A stretch of 64,000 bases of DNA from Flagellimonas oceani (GTDB lineage Bacteria; Bacteroidota; Bacteroidia; Flavobacteriales; Flavobacteriaceae), in contig NZ_CP049616.1 of assembly GCF_011068285.1 (NCBI RefSeq), positions 2,894,501 to 2,958,500 of the forward strand, in the 5' to 3' direction. A model generated the notes under the pieces. That model worked only from the letters and a program-made list of their open reading frames with translations. It did not search any database and was not told the DNA's origin. Below, piece after piece: positions 43,468 to 54,818 of the stretch (position 1 is its first letter; every line of letters starts with the position of its first letter). Made by a program: the position numbers and the translations under genes.

Positions 43468-45006
43468 TCAATCCAATTTGTAGAGCACTTTGTAATATTC
43501 GTCCACGGATTTCTGCCACGTAAACCGTTTTTTTCGTGCCGCGGCCTGTATTTTCTTCCAAGAGGGTTTGTCGTTTAAGAACACGTCCAAGGCAATGTCC
43601 ATGGCCTCCAACATACTTTTAATTTTTTCATCGTAGCTATCGCCATCAAAACTAAAACCTGTTTTCATATGCTCCACAGTATCCTTTAACCCTCCCGTAT
43701 GATGGACCAAACATGGATTACCGTTTCGCATGGCCAACATTTGACTGATGCCACACGGCTCAAACAGACTTGGCATAAAATACAGATCGGATTCCAAGTA
43801 CATGGAATCGATCAATTTTTCGGATTGACCGTTGGTGAATACAAAATTCTTGTGTTGGTAACTCAATTTCCTGAACAACTCTTCATACTCTGGAGCACCG
43901 GTACCCAATAGCATAAAAATGCCATCTACTTTTTCGAGTTTTTTCAGTATTTCGACAAAGGCTTCTGGCGACCTCATAAAAAAGTAAAACTTCTGCTCTG
44001 TTAGCCTAGCAACGCTCGAAGCGATAAACTTGGGTCTTTCCTCCACAAAGGCCATGATCTTTTCCCCGGTATGGGCCAAAAAATCAGCCTTGTACTTTTT
44101 ATCTTCTTGCTGTAACCATCCAAATAATGCTTTGACGGTGTTACGATAGATATTCCCCTTCTTCTCTTTGTTGATATTCTTATAGTTACAACCGTTCAAT
44201 ATACCGAACAAACGTCCTTCTTGATCGGCCTTTTGCAAATCGGTTTCCAGACCTTCGCCACCGATAAATTCGGGAGGTGAACTTGGTAATAAGACATCAT
44301 CTTTGTACGATGGCGAGACCGTATGCACGGCATCCGCAAATCGTATCCCAACGGCCATCAGGTTGATACAGTCCTGGTACCGGTGGTCCATCAACTTTTG
44401 ATAATCTAACGGCACATTGGGGAACCAATTTTTTACTGAGGAATAATTATTATCAAAAGGGCGTATACCTTGAATGGCCAAATTATGAATGCTGTAAACT
44501 ATTCGGATATCCTTAAGATTGGTGTAGTCGGGATGATATTCGCGCAGAAACAACAATAGGCTGGAGTGCCAATCGTGCAGGTGTACCAAATCTACATCAC
44601 CAAATGCTCCCTGTTTTATGGCCTCGGCTACTGCGGTACAAAAAATAAAGTACTTAATGGCATCGGTATAGAAAGGTTCTTCGGGGTCGTTATGGTAAAT
44701 GTGGGCAATATCTCCCGCCTCAATTTCTGGATGGTGCAGCACGTAATGGAAAATATTGGGGAACTCCTTTTTAGGTTTTACCTCGTAAAGTTCCGCTGTA
44801 TACCCCAAACCTCGCAATGTAAAATTTACGGTGGTCCTTGGCAATCCCCCATGGTGCAACCTAGAATATGAAGGCACGACCACATGTACCTTATCGCCCT
44901 TTTCCGAAATCTGCCTTGGCACATCACGGACCACATCGCCCATTCCTCCCGCTTTACAGTTTTCCAAAGCATCGTTTTCGGCGGCAATAAAAAGAAAGTT
45001 GTTCAT
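43468..45006 (-). CDS. glgA: Glycogen/starch synthase (ADP-glucose type)
   Basis: A 512-residue GT5 glycosyltransferase extending alpha-1,4-glucan. The N-terminal KAGGMGDVVRDVP (donor binding, about residues 18-30) replaces KxGGL, and the C-terminal half has LGTGAPEYEELF and PSLFEPCGISQMLAMRNGNP (E-X7-E-like site). Length is slightly longer than E. coli GlgA. No glgC or glgB is adjacent. A terminator separates it from eno upstream. Confidence 0.93.
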   Translation of the reverse strand: MNNFLFIAAENDALENCKAGGMGDVVRDVPRQISEKGDKVHVVVPSYSRLHHGGLPRTTVNFTLRGLGYTAELYEVKPKKEFPNIFHYVLHHPEIEAGDIAHIYHNDPEEPFYTDAIKYFIFCTAVAEAIKQGAFGDVDLVHLHDWHSSLLLFLREYHPDYTNLKDIRIVYSIHNLAIQGIRPFDNNYSSVKNWFPNVPLDYQKLMDHRYQDCINLMAVGIRFADAVHTVSPSYKDDVLLPSSPPEFIGGEGLETDLQKADQEGRLFGILNGCNYKNINKEKKGNIYRNTVKALFGWLQQEDKKYKADFLAHTGEKIMAFVEERPKFIASSVARLTEQKFYFFMRSPEAFVEILKKLEKVDGIFMLLGTGAPEYEELFRKLSYQHKNFVFTNGQSEKLIDSMYLESDLYFMPSLFEPCGISQMLAMRNGNPCLVHHTGGLKDTVEHMKTGFSFDGDSYDEKIKSMLEAMDIALDVFLNDKPSWKKIQAAARKKRFTWQKSVDEYYKVLYKLD

Positions 45007-45072
45007 GTGGGAGAATTATTAATGATTGTTTAGTGAACCCTTAATTTAACCAAAGTTTGGAACCGAAACAAA

Positions 45073-45104
45073 AAAAAGCCTTTCCTGATCAGGAAAGGCT
45101 TTTT
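45073..45104 (-). terminator. Terminator behind eno
   Basis: A perfect 16-bp palindrome, AAAAAGCCTTTCCTGA and its complement, with no separate loop: the stem will open at the centre (TGATCA). T-rich tails exist on both sides. It ends the eno transcript before glgA. Confidence 0.9.
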
Positions 45105-45126
45105 GTATGCTAAAAAATCATTATTC

Positions 45127-46425
<1,299 letters not shown>

Positions 46426-46537
46426 TCAATGTTTTATAGTTGTGATTATTGGTTAAAGATACAAAAGGTAGCGTTTTTAGCTTCATGATATTACTCACAA
46501 AACGTACTTAATTGCTTAAAAACAAAACTATAACGTT

Positions 46538-47650
46538 TTAGTTTTTGCTGGCCTTGATCAAATCGAAAAATTGGTCGAACAGATAATCTGCATCGTGCGG
46601 ACCTGGACTTGCTTCCGGGTGGTATTGTACCGAGAATACGTCCTTGTTCTTCATTTTGATTCCGGCCACGGTTTGATCGTTCAAATGGGTGTGGGTTATT
46701 TCCAATTCCGCATTTGCTTCGGTCTCTTCCCTGTTCACGGCGAATCCATGGTTTTGGGACGTAATTTCTCCCTTCCCGGTTACCAAGTTCAGGATGGGGT
46801 GATTGATTCCCCTATGACCATTGTGCATCTTATAGGTGGAGACACCGTTGGCCAAAGCCAATACTTGGTGACCTAAACATATTCCGAACAGCGGTTTGTC
46901 GGAAGCAATCATTTCTTTGGTGGCTGCCACGGCATCCGTTAAAGGTTCTGGATCTCCAGGGCCGTTGGATATAAAATAACCATCGGGGTTCCATTCCTTC
47001 ATTTCATCATACGACGAATTATATGGGAATACTTTGATATAGGCTCCTCGTTTGGCCAAATTTCTCAAAATGTTCTTTTTGATGCCAATGTCCAAAGCGG
47101 AAATTTTAATTTCTGAATTCTCATCGCCATAGAAATAGGGCTCTTTTGTCGAAACTTTGGATGATAGTTCCAAACCTTCCATGCTGGGAACTTGCTTCAA
47201 TTCTTCTTTTAGCGCATCGATGTCGTCCACTTTTGTGGAGATCAAAGCGTTCATGGCGCCATTGTCCCTTATGTAGCTCACCAAAGCACGGGTGTCCACA
47301 TCTGAAATGGCCAATAGATTGTTCTTGTCCAAGAACTCCAACAAACTCATGTCTGCATTGGGTCTTGAGTAATCGTAACTGAAATTTTTACAAATAAGAC
47401 CGGCAATTTTCACAGAATCAGACTCCACTTCTTCCAAGTTGGCCCCATAATTCCCAATGTGTGCATTGGTGGTCACCATTAACTGTCCGTAATAGGACGG
47501 GTCCGTAAAAATTTCTTGGTAACCCGTCATCCCAGTATTGAAACAAACTTCCCCTACTGCGGTACTTTCTCTTCCTCCAACGGCCTTACCATAAAATATG
47601 GTTCCGTCCGCTAACAAAATCAACGCTTTTTTCTTTGTGTGATACTTCAT
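46538..47650 (-). CDS. carA: Carbamoyl-phosphate synthase small subunit
   Basis: A 370-residue glutaminase subunit that supplies ammonia for carbamoyl phosphate (arginine and pyrimidine synthesis). The N-terminal domain (ALILLADGTIFYG) is followed by a GATase domain with nucleophile Cys in FGICLGHQ and the His/Glu in QYHPEASPGPHD. ATG at 47650 was taken; a TTG nine codons upstream gives a longer frame. carB is not nearby. It follows the ribosomal operon terminator. Confidence 0.96.
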   Translation of the reverse strand: MKYHTKKKALILLADGTIFYGKAVGGRESTAVGEVCFNTGMTGYQEIFTDPSYYGQLMVTTNAHIGNYGANLEEVESDSVKIAGLICKNFSYDYSRPNADMSLLEFLDKNNLLAISDVDTRALVSYIRDNGAMNALISTKVDDIDALKEELKQVPSMEGLELSSKVSTKEPYFYGDENSEIKISALDIGIKKNILRNLAKRGAYIKVFPYNSSYDEMKEWNPDGYFISNGPGDPEPLTDAVAATKEMIASDKPLFGICLGHQVLALANGVSTYKMHNGHRGINHPILNLVTGKGEITSQNHGFAVNREETEANAELEITHTHLNDQTVAGIKMKNKDVFSVQYHPEASPGPHDADYLFDQFFDLIKASKN

Positions 47651-47687
47651 TTTGTGCTCTAGTTTCAGTTTTGACAAAAAAACATAA

Positions 47688-47717
47688 AAAAAGGATAAGT
47701 TCTCACTTATCCTTTTT
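47688..47717 (-). terminator. Terminator of the ribosomal protein operon
   Basis: A 13-bp stem AAAAAGGATAAGT/ACTTATCCTTTTT with loop TCTC, about 30 bp after the rplQ stop, followed on the minus strand by further T residues. It ends the S10-spc-alpha transcript before carA. Confidence 0.9.
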
Positions 47718-47747
47718 CGTTAAATACAATAGTTAATAACATTCTTC

Positions 47748-48251
47748 TTATTCTTCAGAATCGTCAGTTTTGGTTTCAGCCGCTGGAGCTGGTGTTTCAG
47801 CTTTTTTGGCTCCGCCTCCTCTTCTACTTCTTCTGGTCGACTTCTTCTTGGGCTTACCTGCGTTGTAAAGCTCGTTGAAATCTACCAATTCGATCATGGC
47901 CATGTCGGCGTTATCTCCCAATCGGTTACCCAATTTAATGATTCTTGTGTAGCCTCCTGGTCTGTCGCCAACTTTTTCGGCAACTGTGCTGAACAATTCT
48001 GTTACGGCCTCTTTGCTGCGCAAGTTACTAAAAACAACCCTTCTATTGTGTGTACCTTTTTCGGTAGTCTGGTTGTTTTCCGTCTTTGCTTTTGTGATCA
48101 AAGGCTCGATAAACTTCTTCAACGCTTTGGCCTTTGCAACCGTGGTGTTGATTCTTTTGTGCTCAATTAGGGAACTTCCCATGTTGGCCAACATTGCCTT
48201 TCTGTGGGCAGCTGTTCTTCCTAAGTGATTAAACTTCTTTCCGTGTCTCAT
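47748..48251 (-). CDS. rplQ: 50S ribosomal protein L17
   Basis: L17 of the large subunit near the exit tunnel. The core (residues 1-115, [24 protein letters not shown]) is standard; a 45-residue tail ([20 protein letters not shown], then acidic [14 protein letters not shown]) is typical of Bacteroidota L17 and makes it 167 residues against about 127 in E. coli. Last gene of the superoperon. Confidence 0.98.
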   Translation of the reverse strand: MRHGKKFNHLGRTAAHRKAMLANMGSSLIEHKRINTTVAKAKALKKFIEPLITKAKTENNQTTEKGTHNRRVVFSNLRSKEAVTELFSTVAEKVGDRPGGYTRIIKLGNRLGDNADMAMIELVDFNELYNAGKPKKKSTRRSRRGGGAKKAETPAPAAETKTDDSEE

Positions 48252-48311
48252 TGTTCTAAGTTATCATCTTGCTACCAAATCTTGTTTTACCAAGAGAGCA
48301 AAATATGATTA

Positions 48312-49304
48312 TTAATCTTTATCTAATTTGTATTTGGAAAGGTCCATACCAAATTGCAGGCCTTTGTTGATGACCAATTCTTCCAATTCGGTCAATGATT
48401 TTTTACCGAAGTTTCTGAACTTCATCAAATCGTTTTTATTGAAGGAAACCAAATCTCCCAAAGTATCCACTTCGGCAGCTTTCAAACAGTTCAATGCCCT
48501 TACGGACAAGTCCATGTCTACCAATTTGGTCTTCAACAACTGGCGCATGTGCAATGATTCCTCATCGTAGGTCTCGGTCTGGGCAATTTCATCGGCCTCA
48601 AGGGTGATACGCTCATCGGAGAACAACATAAAGTGGTGAATCAGAACTTTAGCGGCCTCTGTCAAGGCATCTTTTGGGTGGATGGAACCATCGGTGATGA
48701 TTTCGAAAACCAATTTTTCGTAATCGGTCTTTTGCTCTACCCTATAGTTTTCGATGCTGTATTTTACGTTCTTTACTGGAGTGTAAACAGAATCTACCGC
48801 AATGCTGCCCAAAGGTGCATTGGATTTTTTGTTTTCCTCGGCAGGAACATAACCACGACCTTTTTCGATAACGATCTCCATATTGATGTTCACCTTAGGG
48901 TCCATGTTACAGATTACCAAGTCTGGGTTCAGCACTTGATATCCTGAGATGAACTTTTGGAAGTCACCAGCGGTCATTTGTTCCTTTCCGCTAACGGAAA
49001 TAGACACGGTCTCGCTCTCAACATCATCAATCTGTCTTTTGAACCTCACTTGTTTTAGGTTCAGGATAATTTCGGTAACGTCTTCAACAACGCCTGGGAT
49101 AACAGAAAACTCATGTTCAACTCCATCTATGCGCACAGAAGTGATGGCAAAACCTTCCAAAGAGGAAAGCAAAACCCTTCTCAGCGCATTCCCAACTGTT
49201 AATCCATATCCAGGTTCCAAGGGACGAAATTCGAATTTCCCCTCGAAATCTGTTGAATCGATCATTATAACTTTATCGGGCTTCTGAAAATTAAGTAATG
49301 CCAT
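48312..49304 (-). CDS. rpoA: RNA polymerase alpha subunit
   Basis: A 330-residue alpha subunit. The N-terminal dimerisation domain begins [28 protein letters not shown] and the C-terminal domain (about 260-320, [40 protein letters not shown]) binds upstream DNA and activators. Normal length. Located between rpsD and rplQ as in the classical alpha operon. Confidence 0.99.
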   Translation of the reverse strand: MALLNFQKPDKVIMIDSTDFEGKFEFRPLEPGYGLTVGNALRRVLLSSLEGFAITSVRIDGVEHEFSVIPGVVEDVTEIILNLKQVRFKRQIDDVESETVSISVSGKEQMTAGDFQKFISGYQVLNPDLVICNMDPKVNINMEIVIEKGRGYVPAEENKKSNAPLGSIAVDSVYTPVKNVKYSIENYRVEQKTDYEKLVFEIITDGSIHPKDALTEAAKVLIHHFMLFSDERITLEADEIAQTETYDEESLHMRQLLKTKLVDMDLSVRALNCLKAAEVDTLGDLVSFNKNDLMKFRNFGKKSLTELEELVINKGLQFGMDLSKYKLDKD

Positions 49305-49325
49305 AATTGGATTAATGTTGAATTC

Positions 49326-49931
49326 TTATTTAGAGTATAATTCGACTATCAGTTGTTCCTTGATATTCTCAGGGATCTGAAGCCTTTCTGGAACAGCTAC
49401 ATAAGTACCTTCTTTCTTTTCAGAGTTCCAAGTAATCCATTCGTAAACACTGCTATTGTTAGCCAATGAATCCACAATGGACTGTACGGATTTGGATTTT
49501 TCCCTAACACCAACAACATCGCCAGCTTTTAGCGAGTATGATGGAATGTTAACTACCTCTCCGTTCACTGTAATATGACGGTGCGATACCAATTGGCGTG
49601 CACCTCTCCTTGATGGGCTGATGCCCATTCTGAAAACCACGTTATCCAAACGTGACTCGCACAACTGAAGCAATACCTCACCGGTAACGCCTTCTTTTCT
49701 TTTTGCCTCGGCAAATAGGTTACGGAATTGTTTCTCCAAAATACCATAGGTGTATTTTGCCTTTTGCTTCTCCATCAACTGGATTGCGTATTCCGATTTT
49801 TTACCTCGGCGTCTGTTGTTACCGTGTTGTCCTGGAGGGTAATTTTTCTTTTCGAATGACTTGTCGTCTCCGAAAATCGCTTCTCCAAATTTTCTAGCGA
49901 TCTTTGTTTTTGGTCCTGTATATCTTGCCAT
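49326..49931 (-). CDS. rpsD: 30S ribosomal protein S4
   Basis: A 201-residue S4, a primary 16S rRNA binder. N-terminal part [17 protein letters not shown] without the zinc cysteines, then the S4 RNA-binding domain (about 91-150, [32 protein letters not shown]). In other bacteria S4 represses its own operon; the structured 113-bp gap upstream is a candidate site. Confidence 0.99.
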   Translation of the reverse strand: MARYTGPKTKIARKFGEAIFGDDKSFEKKNYPPGQHGNNRRRGKKSEYAIQLMEKQKAKYTYGILEKQFRNLFAEAKRKEGVTGEVLLQLCESRLDNVVFRMGISPSRRGARQLVSHRHITVNGEVVNIPSYSLKAGDVVGVREKSKSVQSIVDSLANNSSVYEWITWNSEKKEGTYVAVPERLQIPENIKEQLIVELYSK

Positions 49932-49990
49932 CTTCTTTTGGTTTGAAAGTGCGATTATGAATTAAGGCTTATCCTTCGATAATCTAACTG

Positions 49991-50023
49991 CACCTTCGGG
50001 TGAAGACCCTTTTTAGGGGGCCC
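49991..50023 (-). promoter_or_regulatory. Structured leader between rpsK and rpsD (possible S4 autoregulation)
   Basis: On the minus strand three short hairpins can form: CCCT-AAAA-AGGG, GGGT-CTTC-ACCC and CACC-CGAA-GGTG. The middle one shares bases with both others, so two mutually exclusive folds exist. The rest of the 113-bp gap (49932-50044) is A/T-rich. Location directly before rpsD suggests a translational control site; no match to a known S4 element could be verified. Confidence 0.4.
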
Positions 50024-50044
50024 GTTAAACAATATAATTGATAA

Positions 50045-50437
50045 TTAAACTCTTCTTCTTTTAGGAGGTCTACATCCATTGTGCGGTAGTGGAGTAACGT
50101 CAACGATCTCTGTTACTTCGATTCCCGAGTTGTGAATGGAACGGATAGCGGATTCCCTTCCGTTACCTGGTCCTTTTACATAGACCTTCACTTTTCTCAA
50201 GCCTGCCTCATGGGCAACCTTTGCACAATCTTCTGCCGCAACCTGAGCTGCGTAGGGTGTGTTCTTTTTTGAACCACGGAATCCCATTTTTCCTGCGGAA
50301 GACCATGAAATAACATCACCTTTCTTATTGGTAAGGGAAATAATGATGTTGTTGAAAGATGCTACAACGTGCGCCTCTCCGGTAGCATCTACTACTACTT
50401 TACGCTTCTTGGTTGTAGTTTTACTTGTTTTTGCCAT
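50045..50437 (-). CDS. rpsK: 30S ribosomal protein S11
   Basis: A 130-residue S11 of the platform of the small subunit. Characteristic stretches are [30 protein letters not shown] and the C-terminal [16 protein letters not shown]. Its N-terminus ([19 protein letters not shown]) is the usual basic tail. Preceded by a 100-bp gap with heptad-like units. Confidence 0.99.
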   Translation of the reverse strand: MAKTSKTTTKKRKVVVDATGEAHVVASFNNIIISLTNKKGDVISWSSAGKMGFRGSKKNTPYAAQVAAEDCAKVAHEAGLRKVKVYVKGPGNGRESAIRSIHNSGIEVTEIVDVTPLPHNGCRPPKRRRV

Positions 50438-50446
50438 ATTTTTTAG

Positions 50447-50538
50447 TTTCTAGTGTTAGCTCTTAGTTATTGGAATCCTAGACTTTTACATTTCAAACAG
50501 ATTCTTCTAACGTCTAAATACTAATGACTATGTTCTTA
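50447..50538. repeat. Heptad-like gap between rpsM and rpsK
   Basis: TTTAGTT, TCTAGTG, TTAGCTC, TTAGTTA, then TTCTAAC, GTCTAAA, TACTAAT, GACTATG: degenerate units with a 7-bp rhythm, weaker than the arrays near the lipoproteins. No gene or terminator is evident here. Confidence 0.5.
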
Positions 50539-50913
50539 TTATTTAGTTGCCTTTTTCTTGTTGGCAACTGTTTTTCTTTTTCCTTTTCTGGTCCTAGAGT
50601 TGTTCTTGGTACGTTGACCTCTCAATGGCAATCCTGCTCTGTGACGAATTCCACGGTAACAACCGATGTCCATCAAACGTTTGATGTTCATTGAGGTTTC
50701 TGAGCGAAGCTCTCCTTCAATCGTGTAAGATCCGACCGCTTCCCTGATTTTACCGATTTCATCATCGGTCCAATCGGAAACCTTGGTATCTTCACTTACT
50801 TGGGCTGCTGCCAAAATTTCTTGCGCCCTACTTTTACCTATACCGAAGATGTAGGTAAGCGAAATAACGCCACGCTTTTGTTTAGGTATATCTACCCCTG
50901 CAATTCTTGCCAT
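50539..50913 (-). CDS. rpsM: 30S ribosomal protein S13
   Basis: A 124-residue S13 of the small-subunit head, contacting the P-site tRNA and L5. Starts [26 protein letters not shown] and ends with the basic [23 protein letters not shown]. Complete. It lies 2 bp after the rpmJ stop. Confidence 0.99.
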   Translation of the reverse strand: MARIAGVDIPKQKRGVISLTYIFGIGKSRAQEILAAAQVSEDTKVSDWTDDEIGKIREAVGSYTIEGELRSETSMNIKRLMDIGCYRGIRHRAGLPLRGQRTKNNSRTRKGKRKTVANKKKATK

Positions 50914-50915
50914 AA

Positions 50916-51032
50916 TTACCCTTGTCTTTGTTTAAATCTAGGATTCTTTTTGTTGATTACATACAATCTGCCCTTTCTGCGAACAATCTTGCAGTCGGCA
51001 CTTCTCTTCTTTATTGATGCTCTTACTTTCAT
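50916..51032 (-). CDS. rpmJ: 50S ribosomal protein L36
   Basis: A 38-residue L36 between infA and rpsM, easily missed because of its length. It begins [21 protein letters not shown]. Only one (Cys14) of the four zinc ligands (three Cys, one His) of canonical L36 is left; the others are Ser, Asn and Phe, so this is a zinc-free type. Confidence 0.97.
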   Translation of the reverse strand: MKVRASIKKRSADCKIVRRKGRLYVINKKNPRFKQRQG

Positions 51033-51036
51033 GTAA

Positions 51037-51252
51037 CTAGTATCTATACGTAATTCTTGCTTTTGTTAAATCGTATGGACTCATTTCCAACTTTACCTTA
51101 TCACCGGGAAGCAGCTTTATGTAATGCATACGCATTTTCCCTGATATGTGCGCCGTTACAACGTGCCCATTTTCCAATTCTACCCTGAACATTGCATTGG
51201 ACAATGCTTCAATGATAGTCCCGTCTTGTTCTATTGCTGGCTGCTTTGCCAT
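51037..51252 (-). CDS. infA: Translation initiation factor IF-1
   Basis: A 71-residue S1/OB-fold protein that binds the A site of the 30S subunit during initiation. [30 protein letters not shown] and the C-terminal [11 protein letters not shown] are diagnostic. It lies between secY and rpmJ. Confidence 0.99.
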   Translation of the reverse strand: MAKQPAIEQDGTIIEALSNAMFRVELENGHVVTAHISGKMRMHYIKLLPGDKVKLEMSPYDLTKARITYRY

Positions 51253-51253
51253 A

Positions 51254-51346
51254 TTCAGTTATTAGTTTTCAGTTTTAAGTTTTCGGTTAAAGCTTTACTA
51301 CAAATTTTCAGGTCTAACTTCTAACTTCTAGCTTCTAACTTTTATT
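51254..51346. repeat. Heptad-period array H between secY and infA
   Basis: CAGTTAT, TAGTTTT, CAGTTTT, AAGTTTT, CGGTTAA, AGCTTTA, then after a short break TCTAACT twice, TCTAGCT, TCTAACT, TTTATTA. Units keep a 7-bp step over almost the whole gap. No hairpin or promoter is evident. Confidence 0.75.
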
Positions 51347-51347
51347 A

Positions 51348-52691
51348 TTATGCTACTTTTCTGTTCTTTCCGGTTTTCATCAAGCCATCGTAATGTCTGT
51401 TCAACAGATACGAATTAACTTGTTGTACGGTATCGATAGCCACACCCACCATAATCAATAGTGATGTACCTCCGTAAAACAATGCCCATCCGGCCTGTAC
51501 ATCCATCAATTTAACCACTACTGCGGGCAATACTGCCAACAAGGCCAAAAAGATAGATCCCGGCAATGTTATCAAGGACATGATCTTGTCCAAATAATTT
51601 CCTGTTTCCTTTCCTGGGCGTATGCCTGGGATAAAACCACCACTTCTTTTAAGATCATCGGCCATTTTATTGGTCGGCACGGTGATCGCTGTATAGAAGT
51701 AGGTAAATATGATGATCAATACCGCAAAGAGGATGTTGTAGGCCAATCCGAATATATCGGCGAACTGTACTTCCATCCACTGTCCCGCAGCTGTATCATT
51801 AAACGTTCTACCGATCAAACTTGGCGCGAACATAATTGCCTGTGCAAAGATAATGGGCATTACACCAGATGCATTCAATTTTAATGGAATGTACTGACGC
51901 GCTCCCATTACGTTCTTTTCATATCCGCCAGAAGCTGTTCTTCTTGCGTACTGTACCGGAATCTGTCTTACGGCCATGGTCAAATAAACACTGGCCAAGA
52001 TTACCAAGAACCAAACGATTACCTCGATCAACATAAACATGATTCCTCCGGTATTGTTTGTTGTTCTGGAAACAAATTCCTGCGCAAATGCTTGTGGCAA
52101 CGTTGCAATGATCCCTACCATAATCAATAAGGAAATACCGTTTCCGATACCCTTATCGGTAATTTTCTCACCCAACCACATAGCGAACACACACCCTGTT
52201 ACCAATATAATAACAGCTGGAACGATAAAATCCAAACCTTTGCCCAAAACAAATGCACTATCTGGCACACCAAGGGCACCAAGACCGTACAAATAGGCAG
52301 GGGCTTGAACAATACAGATACCTATTGTTAACCAACGGGTAATCTGATTGATGGTCTTTCTACCACTCTCTCCTTCTTTTTGTAGTTTTTGAAGATATGG
52401 AATCGCAATTCCCATCAACTGTACCACAATGGAAGCGGAGATATAGGGCATAATACCCAAAGCGAACACCGAGGCATTCGCAAAAGCACCACCCGTAAAA
52501 GCATTCAGAATACCCAAGATACCATTTTCAGTCTGGGTGGATAATTCCGCCAACTGGGCGGTATCAATACCGGGAAGAACAACTTGGGCACCGAATCGGT
52601 AGACCAACAACAACCCCAATGTTAGGATGATGCGTTGTCTTAGTTCATCTATCTTCCAGATATTTGATATGGTCTCAATAAATTTCTTCAT
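51348..52691 (-). CDS. secY: Preprotein translocase subunit SecY
   Basis: A 447-residue ten-segment membrane channel for protein export. Typical stretches are VYRFGAQVVLPGID near segment 1, the segment-2 plug region NAFTGGAFANASVFALGIMPYISASIVVQLM and GMLGIR-type loops such as GGFIPGIRPGKETGNYLDKI. Complete. It lies 11 bp after rplO. Confidence 0.99.
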   Translation of the reverse strand: MKKFIETISNIWKIDELRQRIILTLGLLLVYRFGAQVVLPGIDTAQLAELSTQTENGILGILNAFTGGAFANASVFALGIMPYISASIVVQLMGIAIPYLQKLQKEGESGRKTINQITRWLTIGICIVQAPAYLYGLGALGVPDSAFVLGKGLDFIVPAVIILVTGCVFAMWLGEKITDKGIGNGISLLIMVGIIATLPQAFAQEFVSRTTNNTGGIMFMLIEVIVWFLVILASVYLTMAVRQIPVQYARRTASGGYEKNVMGARQYIPLKLNASGVMPIIFAQAIMFAPSLIGRTFNDTAAGQWMEVQFADIFGLAYNILFAVLIIIFTYFYTAITVPTNKMADDLKRSGGFIPGIRPGKETGNYLDKIMSLITLPGSIFLALLAVLPAVVVKLMDVQAGWALFYGGTSLLIMVGVAIDTVQQVNSYLLNRHYDGLMKTGKNRKVA

Positions 52692-52702
52692 GCTATAACT
52701 TC

Positions 52703-53155
52703 TTATAAACTTATTGCCTCACCTCCTGCTGACTCGATGGCAGCTTTTGCGGAAGCAGTAAATTTATGAACAGATACTTTAAGCGATGCCTTTAATTCAC
52801 CATCACCCAATATCTTTACCAAATCGTTTTTGTGGGCCAATCCGTTCTCAATAAGGGTTTCCAAAGTAACTTCGTTTTTCACGGTTCCTTTGTCCACCAA
52901 CTCTTGCAATCTGCCTAGATTGATTCCTGTGTACTCTTTTCTGTTTATGTTGGTAAAACCAAACTTTGGTACACGTCTCTGCAATGGCATCTGACCACCT
53001 TCAAAACCAATCTTTTTGGAATATCCAGATCTAGACTTGGCTCCTTTGTGTCCACGGGTGGAAGTTCCTCCTTTACCGGAGCCTTCTCCACGTCCTACAC
53101 GTTTTCCTTCTTTGTGCACAGCGCCATCCGCTGGTTTAAGATTATTCAAATCCAT
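52703..53155 (-). CDS. rplO: 50S ribosomal protein L15
   Basis: A 150-residue L15 that helps late assembly of the large subunit. The glycine-rich N-terminus (HKEGKRVGRGEGSGKGGTSTRGHKGAKSR) is diagnostic. Complete; between rpmD and secY. Confidence 0.99.
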   Translation of the reverse strand: MDLNNLKPADGAVHKEGKRVGRGEGSGKGGTSTRGHKGAKSRSGYSKKIGFEGGQMPLQRRVPKFGFTNINRKEYTGINLGRLQELVDKGTVKNEVTLETLIENGLAHKNDLVKILGDGELKASLKVSVHKFTASAKAAIESAGGEAISL

Positions 53156-53168
53156 GTGCCTTTATATT

Positions 53169-53348
53169 TTAAGCTTCCTCTGTGGAAACCAAGTGTTTTA
53201 CCTTATTTACCATTCCAAGGATACTAGGAGTTGCTTCGTGCTCCACTTCCTGTCCGATTTTTTTAAGTCCAAGAGCCTCCAAAGTTCTTTTTTGGTCTTG
53301 TGGCTTTTTAATGCCGCTCTTTATTTGTGTAACCTTAATCTTTGACAT
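53169..53348 (-). CDS. rpmD: 50S ribosomal protein L30
   Basis: A 59-residue L30: MSKIKVTQIKSGI at the start, then TLEALGLKKIGQ and a VKHLVSTEEA end. It fills the space between rpsE and rplO exactly as in other spc operons. Confidence 0.97.
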   Translation of the reverse strand: MSKIKVTQIKSGIKKPQDQKRTLEALGLKKIGQEVEHEATPSILGMVNKVKHLVSTEEA

Positions 53349-53360
53349 AATATCCTCTAT

Positions 53361-53885
53361 TTATCCTTTAAAGACTTTTTCCAAAGAAACTCCTCTTTGC
53401 TTGGCAACGGTATCGGCACTTCTCAACTGCAACAAGGCATCGAAAGTTGCTTTTACCACATTGTGCGGATTGGAGGAACCTTGGGACTTAGAAAGTACAT
53501 CCTGCACTCCCACTGCCTCCAATACGGCTCTTACCGCTCCACCGGCGATTACCCCGGTACCATGGGATGCAGGCTTGATAAATACCCTTGCACCACCATA
53601 TTTTCCTTTTTGTTCGTGAGGAAGTGTTGCTTTGGTCAAAGGTATGCGAACCAAGTTCTTTTTTGCGTCCTCGATAGCCTTGGCAATAGCTGTGGCAACC
53701 TCTTTGGATTTACCCAAACCATGTCCAACAACTCCGTTTTCGTCACCAACAACAACTATTGCTGAAAAACCAAAGGCTCTACCTCCTTTTGTTACCTTGG
53801 TAACCCTTTGCACTCCAACCAAACGGTCTTTCAACTCCAGTCCACCCGGCTTTACTGTCTCTACGTTTTTGTAATTCTGGTACAT
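53361..53885 (-). CDS. rpsE: 30S ribosomal protein S5
   Basis: A 174-residue S5 with a double-stranded-RNA-like N-terminal domain ([30 protein letters not shown]) and a C-terminal domain with [22 protein letters not shown]. Needed for translational accuracy. Complete. Confidence 0.99.
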   Translation of the reverse strand: MYQNYKNVETVKPGGLELKDRLVGVQRVTKVTKGGRAFGFSAIVVVGDENGVVGHGLGKSKEVATAIAKAIEDAKKNLVRIPLTKATLPHEQKGKYGGARVFIKPASHGTGVIAGGAVRAVLEAVGVQDVLSKSQGSSNPHNVVKATFDALLQLRSADTVAKQRGVSLEKVFKG

Positions 53886-53891
53886 AGTTTA

Positions 53892-54245
53892 TTAAAATTT
53901 TAGTCCGGCCTCCCTAGCGCCTTCAGCCAATGATTTTACTCTTCCGTGATATAGGTTTCCTCCCCTATCAAAAGCCACGGCTTCTACACCTAGCTTAAGG
54001 GCCTTTTCGGCTATGGCCTTCCCCACGTTGGTAGCGACTTCGGACTTTGTTCCTTTGGCATCAACATCCTTATCTCTGGATGAAGCGGACGCCAAAGTTA
54101 CACCTTTATTGTCGTCAATCAACTGGGCATATATTTCTTTATTGCTTCTGAAGATGGACAACCTTGGTCTTGCTTCAGTTCCGAAGGATACTTTTCGTAT
54201 TCTTCTTCGGATGCGTAATTTTCTTTCAGTCTTAGATAATCCCAT
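53892..54245 (-). CDS. rplR: 50S ribosomal protein L18
   Basis: A 117-residue L18, which binds 5S rRNA with L5. [20 protein letters not shown] and [26 protein letters not shown] are diagnostic. Confidence 0.99.
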   Translation of the reverse strand: MGLSKTERKLRIRRRIRKVSFGTEARPRLSIFRSNKEIYAQLIDDNKGVTLASASSRDKDVDAKGTKSEVATNVGKAIAEKALKLGVEAVAFDRGGNLYHGRVKSLAEGAREAGLKF

Positions 54246-54256
54246 AGTCTTAATTA

Positions 54257-54799
54257 TTAAGCTGATTTACCTGCTTTTCTTCTTAATTGTTCCCCTACGA
54301 ACTTCACACCTTTTCCTTTGTAAGGCTCTGGCTTACGGAAGGATCTGATCTTGGCGGCCACTTGACCTACCAATTGTTTGTCGTGGGATGTTAGTTTCAC
54401 GATAGGGTTCTTCCCTTTTTCGGAGATGGTCTCAATCTGCACCTCTGGAGCGATGTCCAAAATGATGTTGTGAGAGAATCCAAGGGCCAAATCCAATTTC
54501 TGTCCTTGATTGCTGGCTCTGTAACCAACACCTACAAGTTCCAATTGCTTGGTCCAACCTTTGGTTACACCTTCTACCATATTATTGATAAGAGCGCGGT
54601 ATAAACCATGTTTTGCTTTATGCTCGTTGTCATCGGAAGGTCTTTCCAAAACAACATTTCCGTCCTCGACTTTTATGTCGATCCCTGAAAACTCTTGTGA
54701 AAGTTCACCGAGTTTACCTTTTACAGTAACCATGGAATCCTTCACTTCTACAGTGACTCCCTCAGGAATATTAACTGGACTGTTACCTATTCTAGACAT
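54257..54799 (-). CDS. rplF: 50S ribosomal protein L6
   Basis: A 180-residue L6 with two related beta-alpha domains near the factor-binding site. [15 protein letters not shown] and the C-terminal [18 protein letters not shown] identify it. Confidence 0.99.
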   Translation of the reverse strand: MSRIGNSPVNIPEGVTVEVKDSMVTVKGKLGELSQEFSGIDIKVEDGNVVLERPSDDNEHKAKHGLYRALINNMVEGVTKGWTKQLELVGVGYRASNQGQKLDLALGFSHNIILDIAPEVQIETISEKGKNPIVKLTSHDKQLVGQVAAKIRSFRKPEPYKGKGVKFVGEQLRRKAGKSA

Positions 54800-54818
54800 T
54801 TTTCTTCTCTTTTCTCAA

